In this document: positions 46,748 to 58,340 of the stretch, one piece after another
Numbering within the stretch: position 1 is the first letter of the stretch
Layout of the letters: every line of letters starts with the position of its first letter
Origin: Sciurus carolinensis
Taxonomy: Eukaryota > Chordata > Mammalia > Rodentia > Sciuridae
Assembly: GCF_902686445.1 (NCBI RefSeq)
Contig: NC_062219.1
Coordinates: forward strand, 114,081,160 to 114,145,159
Direction of reading: 5' to 3'
DNA: 64,000 nucleotides
The notes under the pieces: model-generated
Told to the model about the DNA's origin: nothing
Database searches by the model: none
What the model saw: only the letters and a program-made list of their open reading frames with translations
Made by a program: the position numbers and the translations under genes

Positions 46748-46935
46748 GGTTGGCAGACTATGGCCGAATCCTGCCTACTGCTTGTTTCTGTAAATAAAGT
46801 CCTGTTGGACACAGCCACGCCCATTTGTTTATGCATCCTCCACAGCTATTTTTGTGTCAGTGTCAGCGTTGAATAGTGAGCAGAGAACAGCAAACTTTCT
46901 GTACAGAGACAGTAAATATTTTAGGTGTTGAGGAT
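46748..46935 (-). mobile_element. Ancient hAT-type DNA transposon remnant
   Basis: GGGTTGGCAGACTATGGCC, TAAATAAAGTCCTGTTGGAC and ACAGTAAATATTTTAGG follow the order of a common mammalian hAT MER element read in reverse. It is non-autonomous and immobile. Confidence 0.6.
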
Positions 46936-47174
46936 AAGGTACAAAATGAAGATTATTATGTAGGGATTTATAAAAAAAAGAACAAATTTCTCCATCATTT
47001 TTACTGATGAAATTACAATAATCACTGAGTACACCTTTTTTTTTTTTTTTTTTTGGTCATACAAGTCTGCTAATGAATGGAATTTTGGGAAAGAAATAAC
47101 ATTTTACTTCACTTGGGTTCAAAAGCAAGGCTCCTTATCATCAGATTGATGACAAATCTTCGTCTATTAAAAAC

Positions 47175-47345
47175 CATTCTTGCTGGTCATGATGGCTCAT
47201 GCTTGGAACCCCAGTTACTCAGAAGGTGGAGGCAGGAGAATTGCAAGTTCGAAGCCAGTCTGGGAACTCAGTGAGACCCTGTTTGAAAATAAAATTTTAA
47301 AAAGGCTGGGGATGTAGCTCAGTGGTGGAGATGGTGGAGATGCCC
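47175..47345 (+). repeat. Composite squirrel SINE, 3' truncated
   Basis: A B1-like half (GGTCATGATGGCTCATGC) and the first part of the ID half (GGCTGGGGATGTAGCTCAGT), then divergence into GGAGATGGTGGAGATG. Confidence 0.8.
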
Positions 47346-47403
47346 CAGGTCTTAGTGCATGGGGCTCCCTTTTTGAGGTGCCGTTGACAGGTTCAGGTGA
47401 TGG

Positions 47404-47482
47404 CAGGCATTTTATTTTACTTATTTTGTGATGCTGGAGCTTGAACTCATGGTGCTCTATCACTGAGTTACATCCCTGGTCA
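47404..47482 (-). repeat. ID SINE
   Basis: GTGATGCTGGAGCTTGAACT and TCACTGAGTTACATCCCTGG mark the reverse ID body. Confidence 0.75.
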
Positions 47483-47559
47483 CTTTCAGTCATTGAGTGT
47501 GGTGGGCATTTTAAAAGATATTTCTTTTATTTCAAGTTCATGTCCATCTGGCCCCTTAA

Positions 47560-47690
47560 GACTGACAACATCCCTATGATATAGGCAGGGTTAGGGTAGC
47601 TATGTCGCTTTCAGAAGGAAAACAGAAGCTCAGAGAGAAGTAACTTGTCAAAGGTTTCATAGCAAGACTTCTCTGGGACGCCTTTGAGTA
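47560..47690 (-). repeat. MIR fragment
   Basis: ACAGAAGCTCAGAGAGAAGT and AACTTGTCAAAGGTTTCATA are reverse MIR core. Confidence 0.65.
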
Positions 47691-47898
47691 TTCTAAGACA
47701 TGGGTCTCATAAAACAAAACGTGTCTTGATGATTAATTGAACAGGTGTGGTGGCCCCTGGCTAGCAGGGCAGAGGCTGGGCCAGGCTGGTTGGATTTGTG
47801 ACTTGCAGACTATCCAGATCGCTGTGTCACCTGGTGGTCTCCAAGGATGGGGCTGCTCAACACAGCTACTCAGGAGCTCAGTGTTGCTTCAAGAATCT

Positions 47899-48090
47899 CT
47901 GGCTGGGCACAGTGGCACAGGTCTGTAACCCTAGCTACTCATGAGGCTGAGACAGGAGGATCACAAGTTTGAGACCAGCCTCAGCAACTTAGTGAGAACC
48001 TGTCTATAAATAAACAAACAAACAAATAGACTGAAGACGTAGCTCAGTGGTAGAGTGCCCATGAGTTCAATCCCCAGTACCAAAAAGAAG
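47899..48090 (+). repeat. Composite squirrel SINE with short target-site duplication
   Basis: GGCTGGGCACAGTGGCACAG through GTTCAATCCCCAGTACC and an A tail. AAGAATCTC repeats on both sides (about 47,889 and 48,088). Confidence 0.85.
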
Positions 48091-48836
48091 AATCTCAGCA
48101 CCTAGGCCTGTCTCTGTTACTCACAACTCCCTGATGCAGGACAGGTAATACCAGCACAGCAGCCGAGAGCTACAAGGAAATCAGGCTTTAGGCAAGAATG
48201 CCCAGAACCACACACAAAGACCCTGACCCCTCACCTCGCTGCCTCCAGCCTTCAGGCCTGGCCTCATCTGGGTCTCTGAGGAACGTTCCTGGGTCCTATT
48301 GGTTAGACTGGGAACAGGCTGGGGACAGAGCTGCCCTGGCCTCACACAGGGCTCCCAAGCTCAGAGAAGAACTCTGGGGATGGGCAGAGGCCCCCGGACA
48401 TGGAGGGTGGATGCTGAGTTCCTTTCTAGGATGGTGAGCGCACGTGTTCATATTCACACATTCCCTTTCTCACACACATACTCATACGCTCTCACAGTCA
48501 CACCCATCTTCACTGCCAGGCTCTCACCTACACACACATGCACATTCCATGGCTTCTCACACTTATTTGCATCCCGAGCTCAGACGACATGTTCCTATAC
48601 ACCTGCGTTCCTTTCCTGGGATTGCTCTAACAAAGTACCACGTACAGGGTCACTTCAGGCAATGGACACTGTCTTATAGTTTCAGAGGCTAGGCTAGGAG
48701 TTCAAATTCAAGGTTTCCCCTGAGACCTGCAGGGGAGGATCTTTCCTTGGCTCTTCCAGCTTCTGGTAGCCCCAGGTGCTCCTTGGCCTCCAAGCGTGCA
48801 CGGTGTTCTCTATTCATCTCTGTGTCTTCACATGAA

Positions 48837-48969
48837 CATCTTTTTCTTTTCTTTTTTCACTTTGAGAGAGTGTCTTGCTAAGTTGCCCAGGCTGGCCTCA
48901 ATTCTGTAACTCTCCTGCCTCAGTCTCCCTAGTGGCTGGGATGACAGGCATGCACCACAGTGCCAGGCC
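48837..48969 (-). repeat. B1-like SINE
   Basis: TTTGAGAGAGTGTCTTGCTA to GGCATGCACCACAGTGCC, the reverse B1-like half without an ID half. Confidence 0.75.
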
Positions 48970-49734
48970 CTCGAGGACATCTTACAAGCACACCAGTGCT
49001 GCCTCTGGGCCACGCTACTGCAGTACAAACTTCTCATGACTGGTTACATCTGCTTGTTCCTCTTTCCAAATAAGATTGCATTCTGAGGTGCTGGGCCTTA
49101 GGACTTCACTTTTTTTTTATTTTTTGGGGGAGGGAACAAAATTCAACCCTTCGGTTGAATTGGTCATGAAATCTCATGTGCACATACTGTACTCCCACGT
49201 TGACGCCCATCTACAAACTCCCACATTCCCATACACACAAGATCACACTTACCCATAGGTGCTACTGGGATCTGCAGCACCCAGGGCCTGCACACATACA
49301 ATCCCCAAATCTCCTAGTCTTACACACAGCCCTGCACGGCCTCTTGGGCCCCCCGCTCCCTGCATCCCTGTGGCCACACTCCGAGGCCACCCCAGGGAGG
49401 TCATGCTCAGAGCTCTGCACATTTGCAGTCTCACACTTGGCTCAGTCTCACATCCCCTCCCACCCACATACTCTCCTCTCTGACTCCGCCTCCAGCCCGA
49501 GGATCCCCCCACCAACCCTGGCTGCTCTGTCCCACCCTGCTGGGCCACCCCAGGAAGGTCCCCTTGCTCTCTGGAATCAGGTGCCCCCCACAAGCCTTCC
49601 TCCTTCACAGACTCCCACTCTTCTGTCTCAGGGGCAGGCAGACAGACAGACAGACACTCTGTCACACTCACACACGCCCCTCGGCAGCCCCACGGCAGCA
49701 GTCTGTTCCTCATTATGGGCCAATGCGCCTGTTT

Positions 49735-49885
49735 ACTCACCCAGCTGGAGATGGTTAGAGAGTGATAAATAATGAAAGAGAAAACAGGCTTTTCCCCTCT
49801 GCGGCTTCTATTTATGTAACATGTGTCACAGCGCACTCACAGACTTTGTTTCGGAGCTGGTTGCAGGAAATAGTTTATTTTTTCC
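49735..49885. promoter_or_regulatory. Possible conserved element in the upstream flank
   Basis: A repeat-free AT-rich patch has GTGATAAATAATG (near 49,762), CTATTTATGTAAC (MEF2-like, near 49,808) and GTTTATTTTTTCC (near 49,872). It interrupts CA-rich low-complexity DNA. The call rests on composition only. Confidence 0.3.
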
Positions 49886-51544
49886 GGACGGTGGCTTGAG
49901 GGGTGGGGTAGGGGGGCCAGGGCTTGGGTTTCTGGTCTCACACCCATGGGAGTTTCAGGATCTGGCTCCCAGAGTCCTCCTCCCCTGACACCCCCAGGGG
50001 CAGACATCATGGCTCCAGGCTGCCAAAGAACGGGGTTCTCCCACTCCACCAATTTGGAAGGAACTGGGATGGCTGGGGCCCCTCCCAGCTGCCTCTGAAA
50101 CCTCCCAAACAGATGGGCTTGTTTTAAGAGCCAGACAGCTTGAAGCTAGGACTCCCTGAGAGGAGGCGGTTGGACTAGGGGCTTCCTAGGTAGCCTGCAC
50201 CTGCTATGGGGAAAGGCTGCAGAAGGATCCGTTCTACAAAACCAGAATAAAAGCTCCACTCCTCATGCTCACGGACCACTCTTCCATCTGTGGTCTCTGA
50301 AGCCTCACAACATTTACTGGCTGCTTCTCAGGTGAGGTGACGGGTGGTGAGGGGGGCCGGCCCTGCCAGGACTCAGGCCTCAGCCTCTGGAACCCTCGGG
50401 TAACCACTGCCTCCCTCCTCCAGGGCACCCTCTGGGAAGGTTCCGGTCGGTGGCACTCATGCCAAGGCTGGTGGGAGTGGTTCTGAGAGTGAAGCGGCTG
50501 GAATGGGGGGAATGTGGGACTTCAGAAATCTGAGAAGGGCTTCCTGCCCACTCCCCAAATCCTGAGTTACGCATCCTCCGTGACAAACTAGGAAAGAGGA
50601 AGTGAGGGAAAGCTCCTCTGCTCAGGGCCCCCACTGCTGGAAGGCTCTGGGGCCATTTGGAGGCAATGTACCCTCACCTGGGCCTGTCTGTGAACGCCAG
50701 GGCAGGGAGATGACAACTGCATTTGACAAGGAGCTCCCCAGCAGTGGCCTGCGGGAACCCAGAAGTACCGGAAACTACCCTGTCTGATTTCTGGAGACTC
50801 CACTGTGGAAGAAGGAACTGGGAACCCCCAACTCCTACCGAACGTTGGAGAGGGAGAGAGACAGGGCAGGGCAGAATCCTGCTGCCCTGCGGTCTCAGAG
50901 GCTTCCGCAGGGGTGTCCCACAGGGATCTCCTGGATGGGGGAAGGACTTTCAACACTCATGTGAGAGCAGAGAGCACTGGCCTAGTGCAAAAGAGACAAA
51001 GCCCCAGGAAGATCCTTTTCAAATTTAATGCTTGTCAGATACAGAGAGAGCTTCTCAGAGGCTGTTCCCCCTCCCTCTCCCAGGGTGGTGATTCAGCAGG
51101 TGGGGGTGTCTAGGAAACAGCCTGGTGAACAAGTTCCTGGGAATTGGGAATTAGAGACTGGCCGTTTCCCAAAGACTTGGAGACCACAGTGCCCTAAGTG
51201 GGGTCCGAAGGCAGCCTCCCCACTCCCCACCGACACCGCCCGCATCACCACACATAAGCTGAGAGGGAGGCGCTCAGATCAGGAGGACGTTCGACTTGCC
51301 TCAGAGCAGACGCAGACTGATCAGAAGAAGGATAAAACTGGTTTAGAAGGAGGATGGGAGGGAAGGAAATAGAATTTGTCAACACCTATTAGGTACCAAG
51401 GGGCTATGTGGCATTTTTACCTGGCTGCTTTTTAATTGTTGCCATTTATACCCATTTCTGGACTCTATAATACTGAAACATTCTATTTCTTATTACCAAG
51501 CAATGCTCACACAGGCATGCACACCTCACCCGAGTGCCAGCGGA

Positions 51545-51735
51545 GGGTCTGTGTATCTTAAAGCATTTGCTCTGTGCCCGGGATGTGCCAAGACTTCACA
51601 TGGGTTGCTTTATTTTTACCACATCACAGCACGGATGGGCAGTGATATCCCCAGTTTACTAATGAGAACACAAAGCTCAGAGAGATTCAGTGACTTTTAT
51701 AAGGCCACCCAGCTCCGCAAGTCTCGGCAATGGGA
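51545..51735 (-). repeat. MIR element
   Basis: GTGCCCGGGATGTGCCAAGA, CAGTTTACTAATGAGAACAC and CAGAGAGATTCAGTGACTTT are reverse MIR. Confidence 0.72.
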
Positions 51736-51745
51736 AGAGCCAGCA

Positions 51746-51963
51746 TTTTTTTCTTTCTTTCTTTCTTTCTTTTCTTTTCTTTTTTTTTTTTTTTGGTACT
51801 GGGGATTGAACCCAGGGGCACTTTACCCCTGAGCTACATCCCCAGCCCATTTTCTTTTTTTATTTTGAGACAGAGTCTCACTGAGTTTCCCAGGCTGGCT
51901 TGGAACTTGTGACCCCCCTGCTCAGCCTCCTGAGTGGCTCGGGTCACAGGCGTGCACCGCTCC
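51746..51963 (-). repeat. Composite squirrel SINE
   Basis: A TTTC/T-rich reverse tail, GGTACTGGGGATTGAACCCA, then the B1-like half ending GGCGTGCACCGC. Confidence 0.88.
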
Positions 51964-52589
51964 TGTTCACAGCACTCTGTTTTCTGCTGAGTGGGAATCA
52001 GAATCCAGATCCTGCTTTCCAGCTCTTTCTCCAGGACTCCTCTCTCCCACTCTGTAGAATGGAGAGGTGGATGGGGAGACAATAGCCTCTCTGTGTTTGG
52101 GCCCCAATGGACTCTCGAAAAGCCCACCCAGCAAACGCTCTGAGCTCTCTCCCAGGAAGCTGAGCATCAGGGGTCTTGGGGACCACCTTCTGACTCAGTC
52201 CCTGGAGCACCTGTGGGTCTGAGGAGGTCCCAGGAGGGTGGGGGCCAGGTGAGCCAGCTTAAGAAGCACCCTCCCTGGATGTCCAGGAGCCTTCTGCACC
52301 CCCGTGGCCTTGGCAGGATGGGGATGGTGTGAGCTAGTGGGTGGGAGAAGAGCCAGTGGGGACGACCAAAGTCTGGACGTTTGTTCAGGCTTCAGGCTGA
52401 ACATGCTTCAAACCGGGGCTCACAGCAGCTTCATGGGGGCCTCTGTGCAGACCCCCCATAGACACTGGCCTGTGCATGGTCATGCTTTTGTGCAACCCCT
52501 CCCAGAGTCCCATTCATGAAAACCCTGACAAAACTCTGGACTCTTGTGTCCCTGTGGACAGAGCCCAGGTGCTCTGCACACGTTGTCTG

Positions 52590-52720
52590 TCTCTAACTTT
52601 CATACTGACCCTGCCGGGAGGCTGCTATCATGACCCTCCCAGCCTCATGGAGGAGAGAAAGGAGACTCAGAAAAGTCCAGTGACTGGCAGAGATGGGCTT
52701 GGGAGCCCTGCCTGGTTCAT
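52590..52720 (-). repeat. MIR-like fragment
   Basis: GAAAGGAGACTCAGAAAAGT and CCAGTGACTGGCAGAGATGG resemble a diverged reverse MIR core. Confidence 0.4.
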
Positions 52721-53954
52721 GCAGATGTGATCCTCCTGTCTCATCTGCTCATCCCTCGCACCGGCCGCCGTCCCTGTATCTCCCCAGCACCCAGCAGGTG
52801 TTCAGAAGTCCTCCCATGATGTGGACCTACGTGTTTTCAGTGCAGGCCCTGGCTGTGCCTTTCTCCAAGCACACTCTGAGCTGTGACCTCTGCAGACTGG
52901 AGAAATTCAAAGACACCCACAGCCAGCACTGGTGCAGCCAGAGTTCCCTGGGCTCTGGCCTCAGTTTCCCCTCTGTCTCTCAGGTCCGCACACCTGAGCA
53001 AGCCCCTCCCTGCTTGGAGCAGACAGTGCTGGTTGGGCCCTCCCCAGGGCCTGACCCTCACTCTGGAAGCTTCTGGGTTCAGCCACCTCCATCCTCCCTC
53101 TTCCTCTGAAACGTCAGACCTGGCACTGCCCCCCACAGCCCCCTCTCCTGCAGCCCCCAGGGAGCCCAGGCTTTGCTTGAGGGCAGCGAGTGAAGCCGGC
53201 TGTAACAGAGAAACCTCGGGCTCCTCTTTAGAAGTCCCCGGAGGAGGCAGATCTGAGGAAAGGCTGCCGAGAAGGCGCCTGCAGCAATGTCAGCTTGAGA
53301 ACAACCCGGCTGACAGGATGCTGAGCGGGATTAAGGTCGGGATCAGGGAAGCCCGGGAAATGAAGGCAAGTTCCCTGCATCCCTCGCTGCCACCTCCGAG
53401 GCTGACTGTGCTGCTGGGTTTGTCTTCTTGTTTGTTCTTGCTCTGGGAAAGTGGGTGGGGAGGGAAGTGGGCAGGGGCGAGGCAGGGGTGGGGGAAGGAC
53501 AGGGGAGGTGGACAAGGGCAGGCAGCCCTGGAGAGTAAGACAGGCCGCTCTGTATCCCAGGACAGAGCTGGGCTGGGGCAGAAGCGCAGGTGCCTTTATC
53601 TGGAACCTTCCCCTGTGCTGTCCCCATCAGGTAGCTAGTCTGTTGGACAGTGGAGCACACAGTGATCTCCCCTGGTCCCCTTTCCCCAGGTCCTGAGTGT
53701 GGGTGGTGGGATCCGTTAGGACAGAACTGACCTCACTGTGAGAGACTCCCAGGCCAATGAAGCAGATGCCATACACCGTCAGAAAGGAAATGAGCCTGTT
53801 TCCACCCATCTATAAACGCAAGAGCCCCCATTGTGGAGCAAGGCCCTCTCCCAACCTGTGAATGAAATGTCACAGAAACCCAATCAAATGGACTACTGAT
53901 TTCTAGGTCATCCAGTGCAACAAATTCCAGTGAGACCTCAACCCCTTGTGTGGT

Positions 53955-54170
53955 GTCATGGTAAAGAATTTCCTTGGCTTCTGGTTTCAGTCTGCGTGGG
54001 TTGGAATTTTGGTTCTGTCACTGACTTCTGTTACCTTGGCAAGGTAGCTCACCTTTCTGTGCCTTGGATAAGATCATAACTTCTTATAAGTCAAAGATCT
54101 TCTTATAAGGTCAAACTTCTTACACGTTTGGTGAGCGGATGGAGCGAGCGAACACATGCAAACTGCCACA
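53955..54170 (+). repeat. MIR element
   Basis: TTGGTTCTGTCACTGACTTC and CACCTTTCTGTGCCTTGG are forward MIR. It contains a local TTCTTATAAG duplication near 54,082-54,110. Confidence 0.62.
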
Positions 54171-54659
54171 GAGGACCTGGGCCATAGGCTAGTGTCGATT
54201 ATCATCAGGGGCAGAGGGAAGGAATAATAGTGGCAACTTGAAGTTAATTGCCTGAAGTCTTCCTGGAGGAGGGAAGGGTGGAAATTTAACTTTGGTGGCT
54301 AAGACTTGGCAGGGGTGGGGGAGTACAGTGGGGTGAAGGACAGAGCTCTTGTTTGCCAAGTATGAGTTAAGCTTGCGTCTGCTGGATGAGAGGTGGAGAG
54401 GGTGCATTCCCAAGGAGCCCCACCCCCAGGCTGTGTTTCTCCAAAGTTCCTGCTCTAACTAGAAGTATCATGACTGTTCTCTCCTAGCCCGTCCGAGGGC
54501 CAGTCAAGGTGCAAAGACCATGACAAGATACTGGTTTTCATAGTTTCCTTCCTAGAATGGCGCTTATTCCAGAAATCCTTGCAATTCAGAGACTCCATTT
54601 GCACCTGGGCTCTCTGGACCTGCTGAGGAAGGGGCAGGTAAAGAGAGTACAAAACTGGA

Positions 54660-54830
54660 GACAGATAGTTCCCGGAGTTGGGTTATAGCTCTATCATTCA
54701 CAGCTATTGGAGCAAGTCAATTTGCCCTTTGGGCCTCAGTTGCCCAATCTGTGAAATAGGATAATAATATTCACCTTGGATTTGCAGTGTTGGGTAGTTA
54801 CTCAATACATGCCCAAGATTGATCTTCAAT
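54660..54830 (+). repeat. MIR element
   Basis: GGGCCTCAGTTGCCCAATCT and GTGAAATAGGATAATAATAT are forward MIR core. Confidence 0.75.
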
Positions 54831-55631
54831 TTGGTGGTTATGGAGTTCTAGCTAGGTACTAGGTCCTAATGAATGGGCTCCTTGCTTGGCCCTCAAGGAG
54901 CTGGTGGTCTACACACAAGTATGAACATAAGGCTAAAGGTAGCAGTGCTACACCAAAGGTTAACCCAGGAACCAGGGGGTTTCCCCCTCCAGGCCCCATG
55001 GGTCTGCCTGCAGTCCTTCCTGGGGTCCTCAACTCCTTATCCTTCTCTGGACATCCTAGCCAGTGGGTTGGAGTTGGGAGAGGTTCTGAAGAGGATAAGG
55101 GCCTGGGATGGGGTTTTGGTAATTGGGGAAGGGTCTTTGAGTCGATTTTCTGATGGGAAAACCTTGCAGGGGGGCCCAGCCTCTGCAGAAATGTGTGGGG
55201 AACATCCTGCTAGGAATTTTATCTCTAGAGAGTTGATATCTAGAGAAGCAATTTTAAAAATATCTTTGCTTTTTTCCTGTTAATCAGTTATGTATGTTTA
55301 TTATAGAAAATTTGGAATATACAGAAACGCACAAAGAAGGACAGAAAGATTAGCTCTAATCCCATCACCCAGAGATAAACATGGGAAGACTTCACTTTTC
55401 CTTCTGTTTTTTTTTTTTTTAAGTTCACCCTCACACACATGTTCATGCAACATATATGTAACTTTATTTCAGCAAAATATGCTTACTGTACATATATCTT
55501 TACAATGTTAGAAATGTGATCATGGAAAAATGAACATATCACAATTTTGTAAACCAATTTTTTTCATTAAATAATATCCAAGAACTTCCCATCAGTTCAT
55601 TAAATATTCTTCTCAATATAATCTTTTTTTG

Positions 55632-56022
55632 GGGAGGAGGGAGCTAAGGGATACTGGGTATTGAACCCAGGACTGTTCTACCCCAGAACTACATTCCCAA
55701 GTCTTAAAATTTTATTTTGAGCCTGGTACAGTGGTGCATACCTGTAATCCCAGCAGCTCTGGAGCCTGAGGCAGGAAGATCGCAAGTTCTAAACCAGCCT
55801 CAGTAACTTAGCAAAACCCTAAGCAAGTCAGTGAAACCCTGTCTCTAAATAAAATAGAAAAATGGAGTGGGGATGTGACTCAGTGGTTAAGCATCCCTGG
55901 GTTCAATCTCTGGTACAAATATATATCTATATATATTTTGAGACAGGGTCTAGCTAAGTTGCTGAGGCTGGCCTTGAACTCACAATCCTCTTTCTTCAAC
56001 CTCGGAATCTCCAGGATTGTCT
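55632..56022 (-). repeat. Composite SINE split by a second composite SINE
   Basis: The ID half (TTGAACCCAGGACTG) occupies the left part, and the B1-like half resumes at 55,934 with TATTTTGAGACAGGGTCT. The interruption is the plus-strand element listed next. Confidence 0.75.
55722..55933 (+). repeat. Composite squirrel SINE nested inside another
   Basis: CCTGGTACAGTGGTGCATAC through GGTTCAATCTCTGGTAC. TATTTTGAG is duplicated at 55,713-55,721 and 55,934-55,942. The tail is an (AT)n-rich sequence. Confidence 0.8.
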
Positions 56023-56984
56023 TCTCAACATAACTAAAGATACCCGGACAGCATTCCACCTTTAGAAGCCTCTTTTGGAAACATCAGTTTATCGGTTCTC
56101 ATTTATTGGTTATATAGGCTGTTGCTAGGTTTTTGCTATTTTAAACAACGCTGCAGTGAACATCCTGGTAGAGAAACCTCTGAGAGGGCAACTAACTTTG
56201 CAATCATTTATTTAGGTGTCTTGTCTATCCTCAACCTGATTTCCACCCTTTCTAGGCAGGGTTTGCCTCTCGTTCATGTCTATGACCTCCAAGCCTAGCT
56301 TAGCTCAGGTTCACGGCAGGCATCCAGTAATTATTGGATTGAATTGCTTCTTGGAGCTTGTGCTCCAGGCAGATGAGGAAGGACACCACTTTTCCTTCTC
56401 AAGTGTGAAGGTGGCCCTACTGCCTCTTGGCTGGGCCCCCCCCGCCCTTTCCCTTAAAAACACATTCCTCAGTCCAGAGTCAATGACCATCCAGGGGGCT
56501 CCCCAAACAACCTTTCTATCTCTTATCTTCCTGGGCAAACCAAACCTTGCTTCCCCTGCGGGGACCCTCCCCCTCCGGGCCCCCCAGGTCTGACTCTCTT
56601 GATTCCTTTTGTTGTGTCTCCTAGCTGAAGACCCAGCCCACAGAGGAGCTGGCCCATGCTGCAGCCTCCTCTCCAGCCACCATTTTTGACAGCACAACCC
56701 TCTTGGCCCCTGGGAAGTTCCCCATGGCACCTCCAGCCCTGGCCCTGCTCTGGGCCACCTCCCAGGGCACCCAGAAGCCTTTGTCTCTTCTCCTGGGGGC
56801 TCTAGGCAAATGCTGTTATTCTTACTAGGACACATTGGTGGAATCACAGATTTTGGAGCTTGAGACCTTATTCCCAGTCTTTTAAAGAGGGCGAGAGAGA
56901 GAGGAGAGAGGGGTAAGAAGCAGAAACTGAGAGGTAAAACTTCCTAATTTCATTTCCTCTCCTCAAGTATTCATGCTCCCAACC

Positions 56985-57150
56985 TCCTAGAATTTTCTCT
57001 TCCTTCCCTCTCCTTCCTCTCCCTCCTCTCCTTTCCCCCTTCCTCTCCTCTCCTTCTCCTCTTTCTCTGCCTCTCTCAGCTCTGACCCACACTCTCCCAC
57101 CCTCCTGTCCTCATCTCCTCTCCTCTCCCCTTCTTTTTTAAGTTTTTTTT
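56985..57150 (+). repeat. Polypyrimidine (CT)-rich tract
   Basis: CTCTTCCTT-type low-complexity sequence runs up to the edge of the putative conserved block at 57,145. Confidence 0.85.
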
Positions 57151-57520
57151 TCTTTTAACTTTCAAGGTCATTCCGGACTCTGCCGCCGCCAGTCCCTTGG
57201 TGAGACGTGAGCGCCATTGGCGTCCGTGGCCTCTGTTTCCGTGGCAACCCAGTAACCATTAATTTTCAATTAAAGGAGACAAAAAGCTCGATGACAGCTC
57301 CAGGTCTGCTGAAGATGTCAAGAATCTGTATTAATATACAGCAAGAGAGCATAATTGTGTGTCCATCTTCCAGAGCAGCGAAAAATGGAGGGATAATTAC
57401 CGGCTCGAAAGCCACTCTGTAATTTAGTTCTTACTGTCACCACAGCCCTACACATTAGCATAAATTAAAAGCAGAGTTTATTGTTATCAAAGTGCATTGA
57501 TATCGCCAGACCCGCTTTCT
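57145..57520. promoter_or_regulatory. Putative conserved enhancer about 22 kb upstream of FOXP4
   Basis: A long repeat-free block includes CCATTAATTTTCAATTAA (near 57,256), TATTAATATA (near 57,330), GGATAATTACC (near 57,391), TTAGCATAAATTAAAA (near 57,455) and a TTGTTATC/GATATC stretch (57,481-57,505). CpG dinucleotides persist within AT-rich sequence, which is unusual outside constrained DNA. It is one of the strongest non-coding candidates in the window. Confidence 0.5.
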
Positions 57521-58084
57521 TCCTTTTAACTGTTTGTTGTGGGTGAATGACTCCCCAACTCTTGCCAGGGTCTCCGTGGGATAGGGAGACCGGTGCTAGA
57601 CCTGGAAGGTCATGGCCATTTCTGCCATCCTTGGGGCCTCAGGGCAGAAGGGGACAAGGGTCAAGGTGTTGCCTGTCTCATGGGGACTGGGGATGGTGGG
57701 GGGCTTGGATATGAATTCACCTTTCACTTGGAGTGCTTTGTTTGGCTTAAGAATTTTCCAGCTCTTTCTAAAGGGGACCACTGCCCCATATCAGATTCCT
57801 GCTGCCCCATCTTGGGTATAGGGCAGGGCAGGCGACCGATGCCCAAAGCCAATCTGTAAGACAAAGGAATGAGCAAATACTAAGGGGTCTCCCGTCCTGG
57901 TCTGGATGCCCGCGGAAGGACCTTTGCTTTCCCAATTCAGGGCGTGGCCCCTCAGGTGGAGAAACTCTAGCGCCCAGGACCCATGCTCCTCAGAACGGTC
58001 CCTCTGGAGCCCTCTCTCCTTGCTGCTGGCCCTCCCACCCCTGCGGCCCGGGTCCTGCCATGGCTGCCACCCTGCAGCCTCACT

Positions 58085-58340
58085 TCAAGTAGTTAGAGCG
58101 CCTTGAAGTGTCTCTCTGCCAGTGTGCCAGTGACAGCCACAGAAATCATGAATTTCCGTGAATGGGGATGCGGGGTTTTCTTGTATTCTATCCAGAGAGA
58201 GCTGTCCTTCAGAGGGGAATTTAGTGTAATTACCCTTAAGGGAGCGATCCTTACACAGTCAGTCACAACACTGACCTCCTGGCTGAGATTTGACAGCAAA
58301 ATTACAGGCTGTGTGCTCAACATAAGGGGCATCCTCCTTT
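58085..58340. promoter_or_regulatory. Putative conserved enhancer in the upstream flank
   Basis: A repeat-free block follows the previous element by about 550 bases. It has GAATTTCCGTGAATGG (near 58,150), TTTAGTGTAATTACCC (near 58,220), CAGCAAAATTACAGG (near 58,293) and retained CpGs. Two such blocks close together suggest a composite enhancer domain. Confidence 0.42.

Larger units (their letters stand above)
55275..56190. repeat. Ancient L1-type fragment interrupted by SINEs
   Basis: Pieces such as CCCATCACCCAGAGATAAAC (about 55,361) and AACAACGCTGCAGTGAACAT (about 56,144) fit an old L1 3' region, with the nested SINEs between them. Confidence 0.45.

Noticed and set aside
46400..46950. Possible retroviral or L1 coding remnant
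   Set aside because: The order of motifs fits a hAT-type DNA transposon fossil and an L2 piece, with no gag, pol or env-like reading frame.
49176..49772. A 198-codon plus-strand open reading frame
   Set aside because: It is translated CA/CT-rich low-complexity sequence (His/Pro/Ser/Thr-rich), with an overlapping frame of similar length on the other strand.
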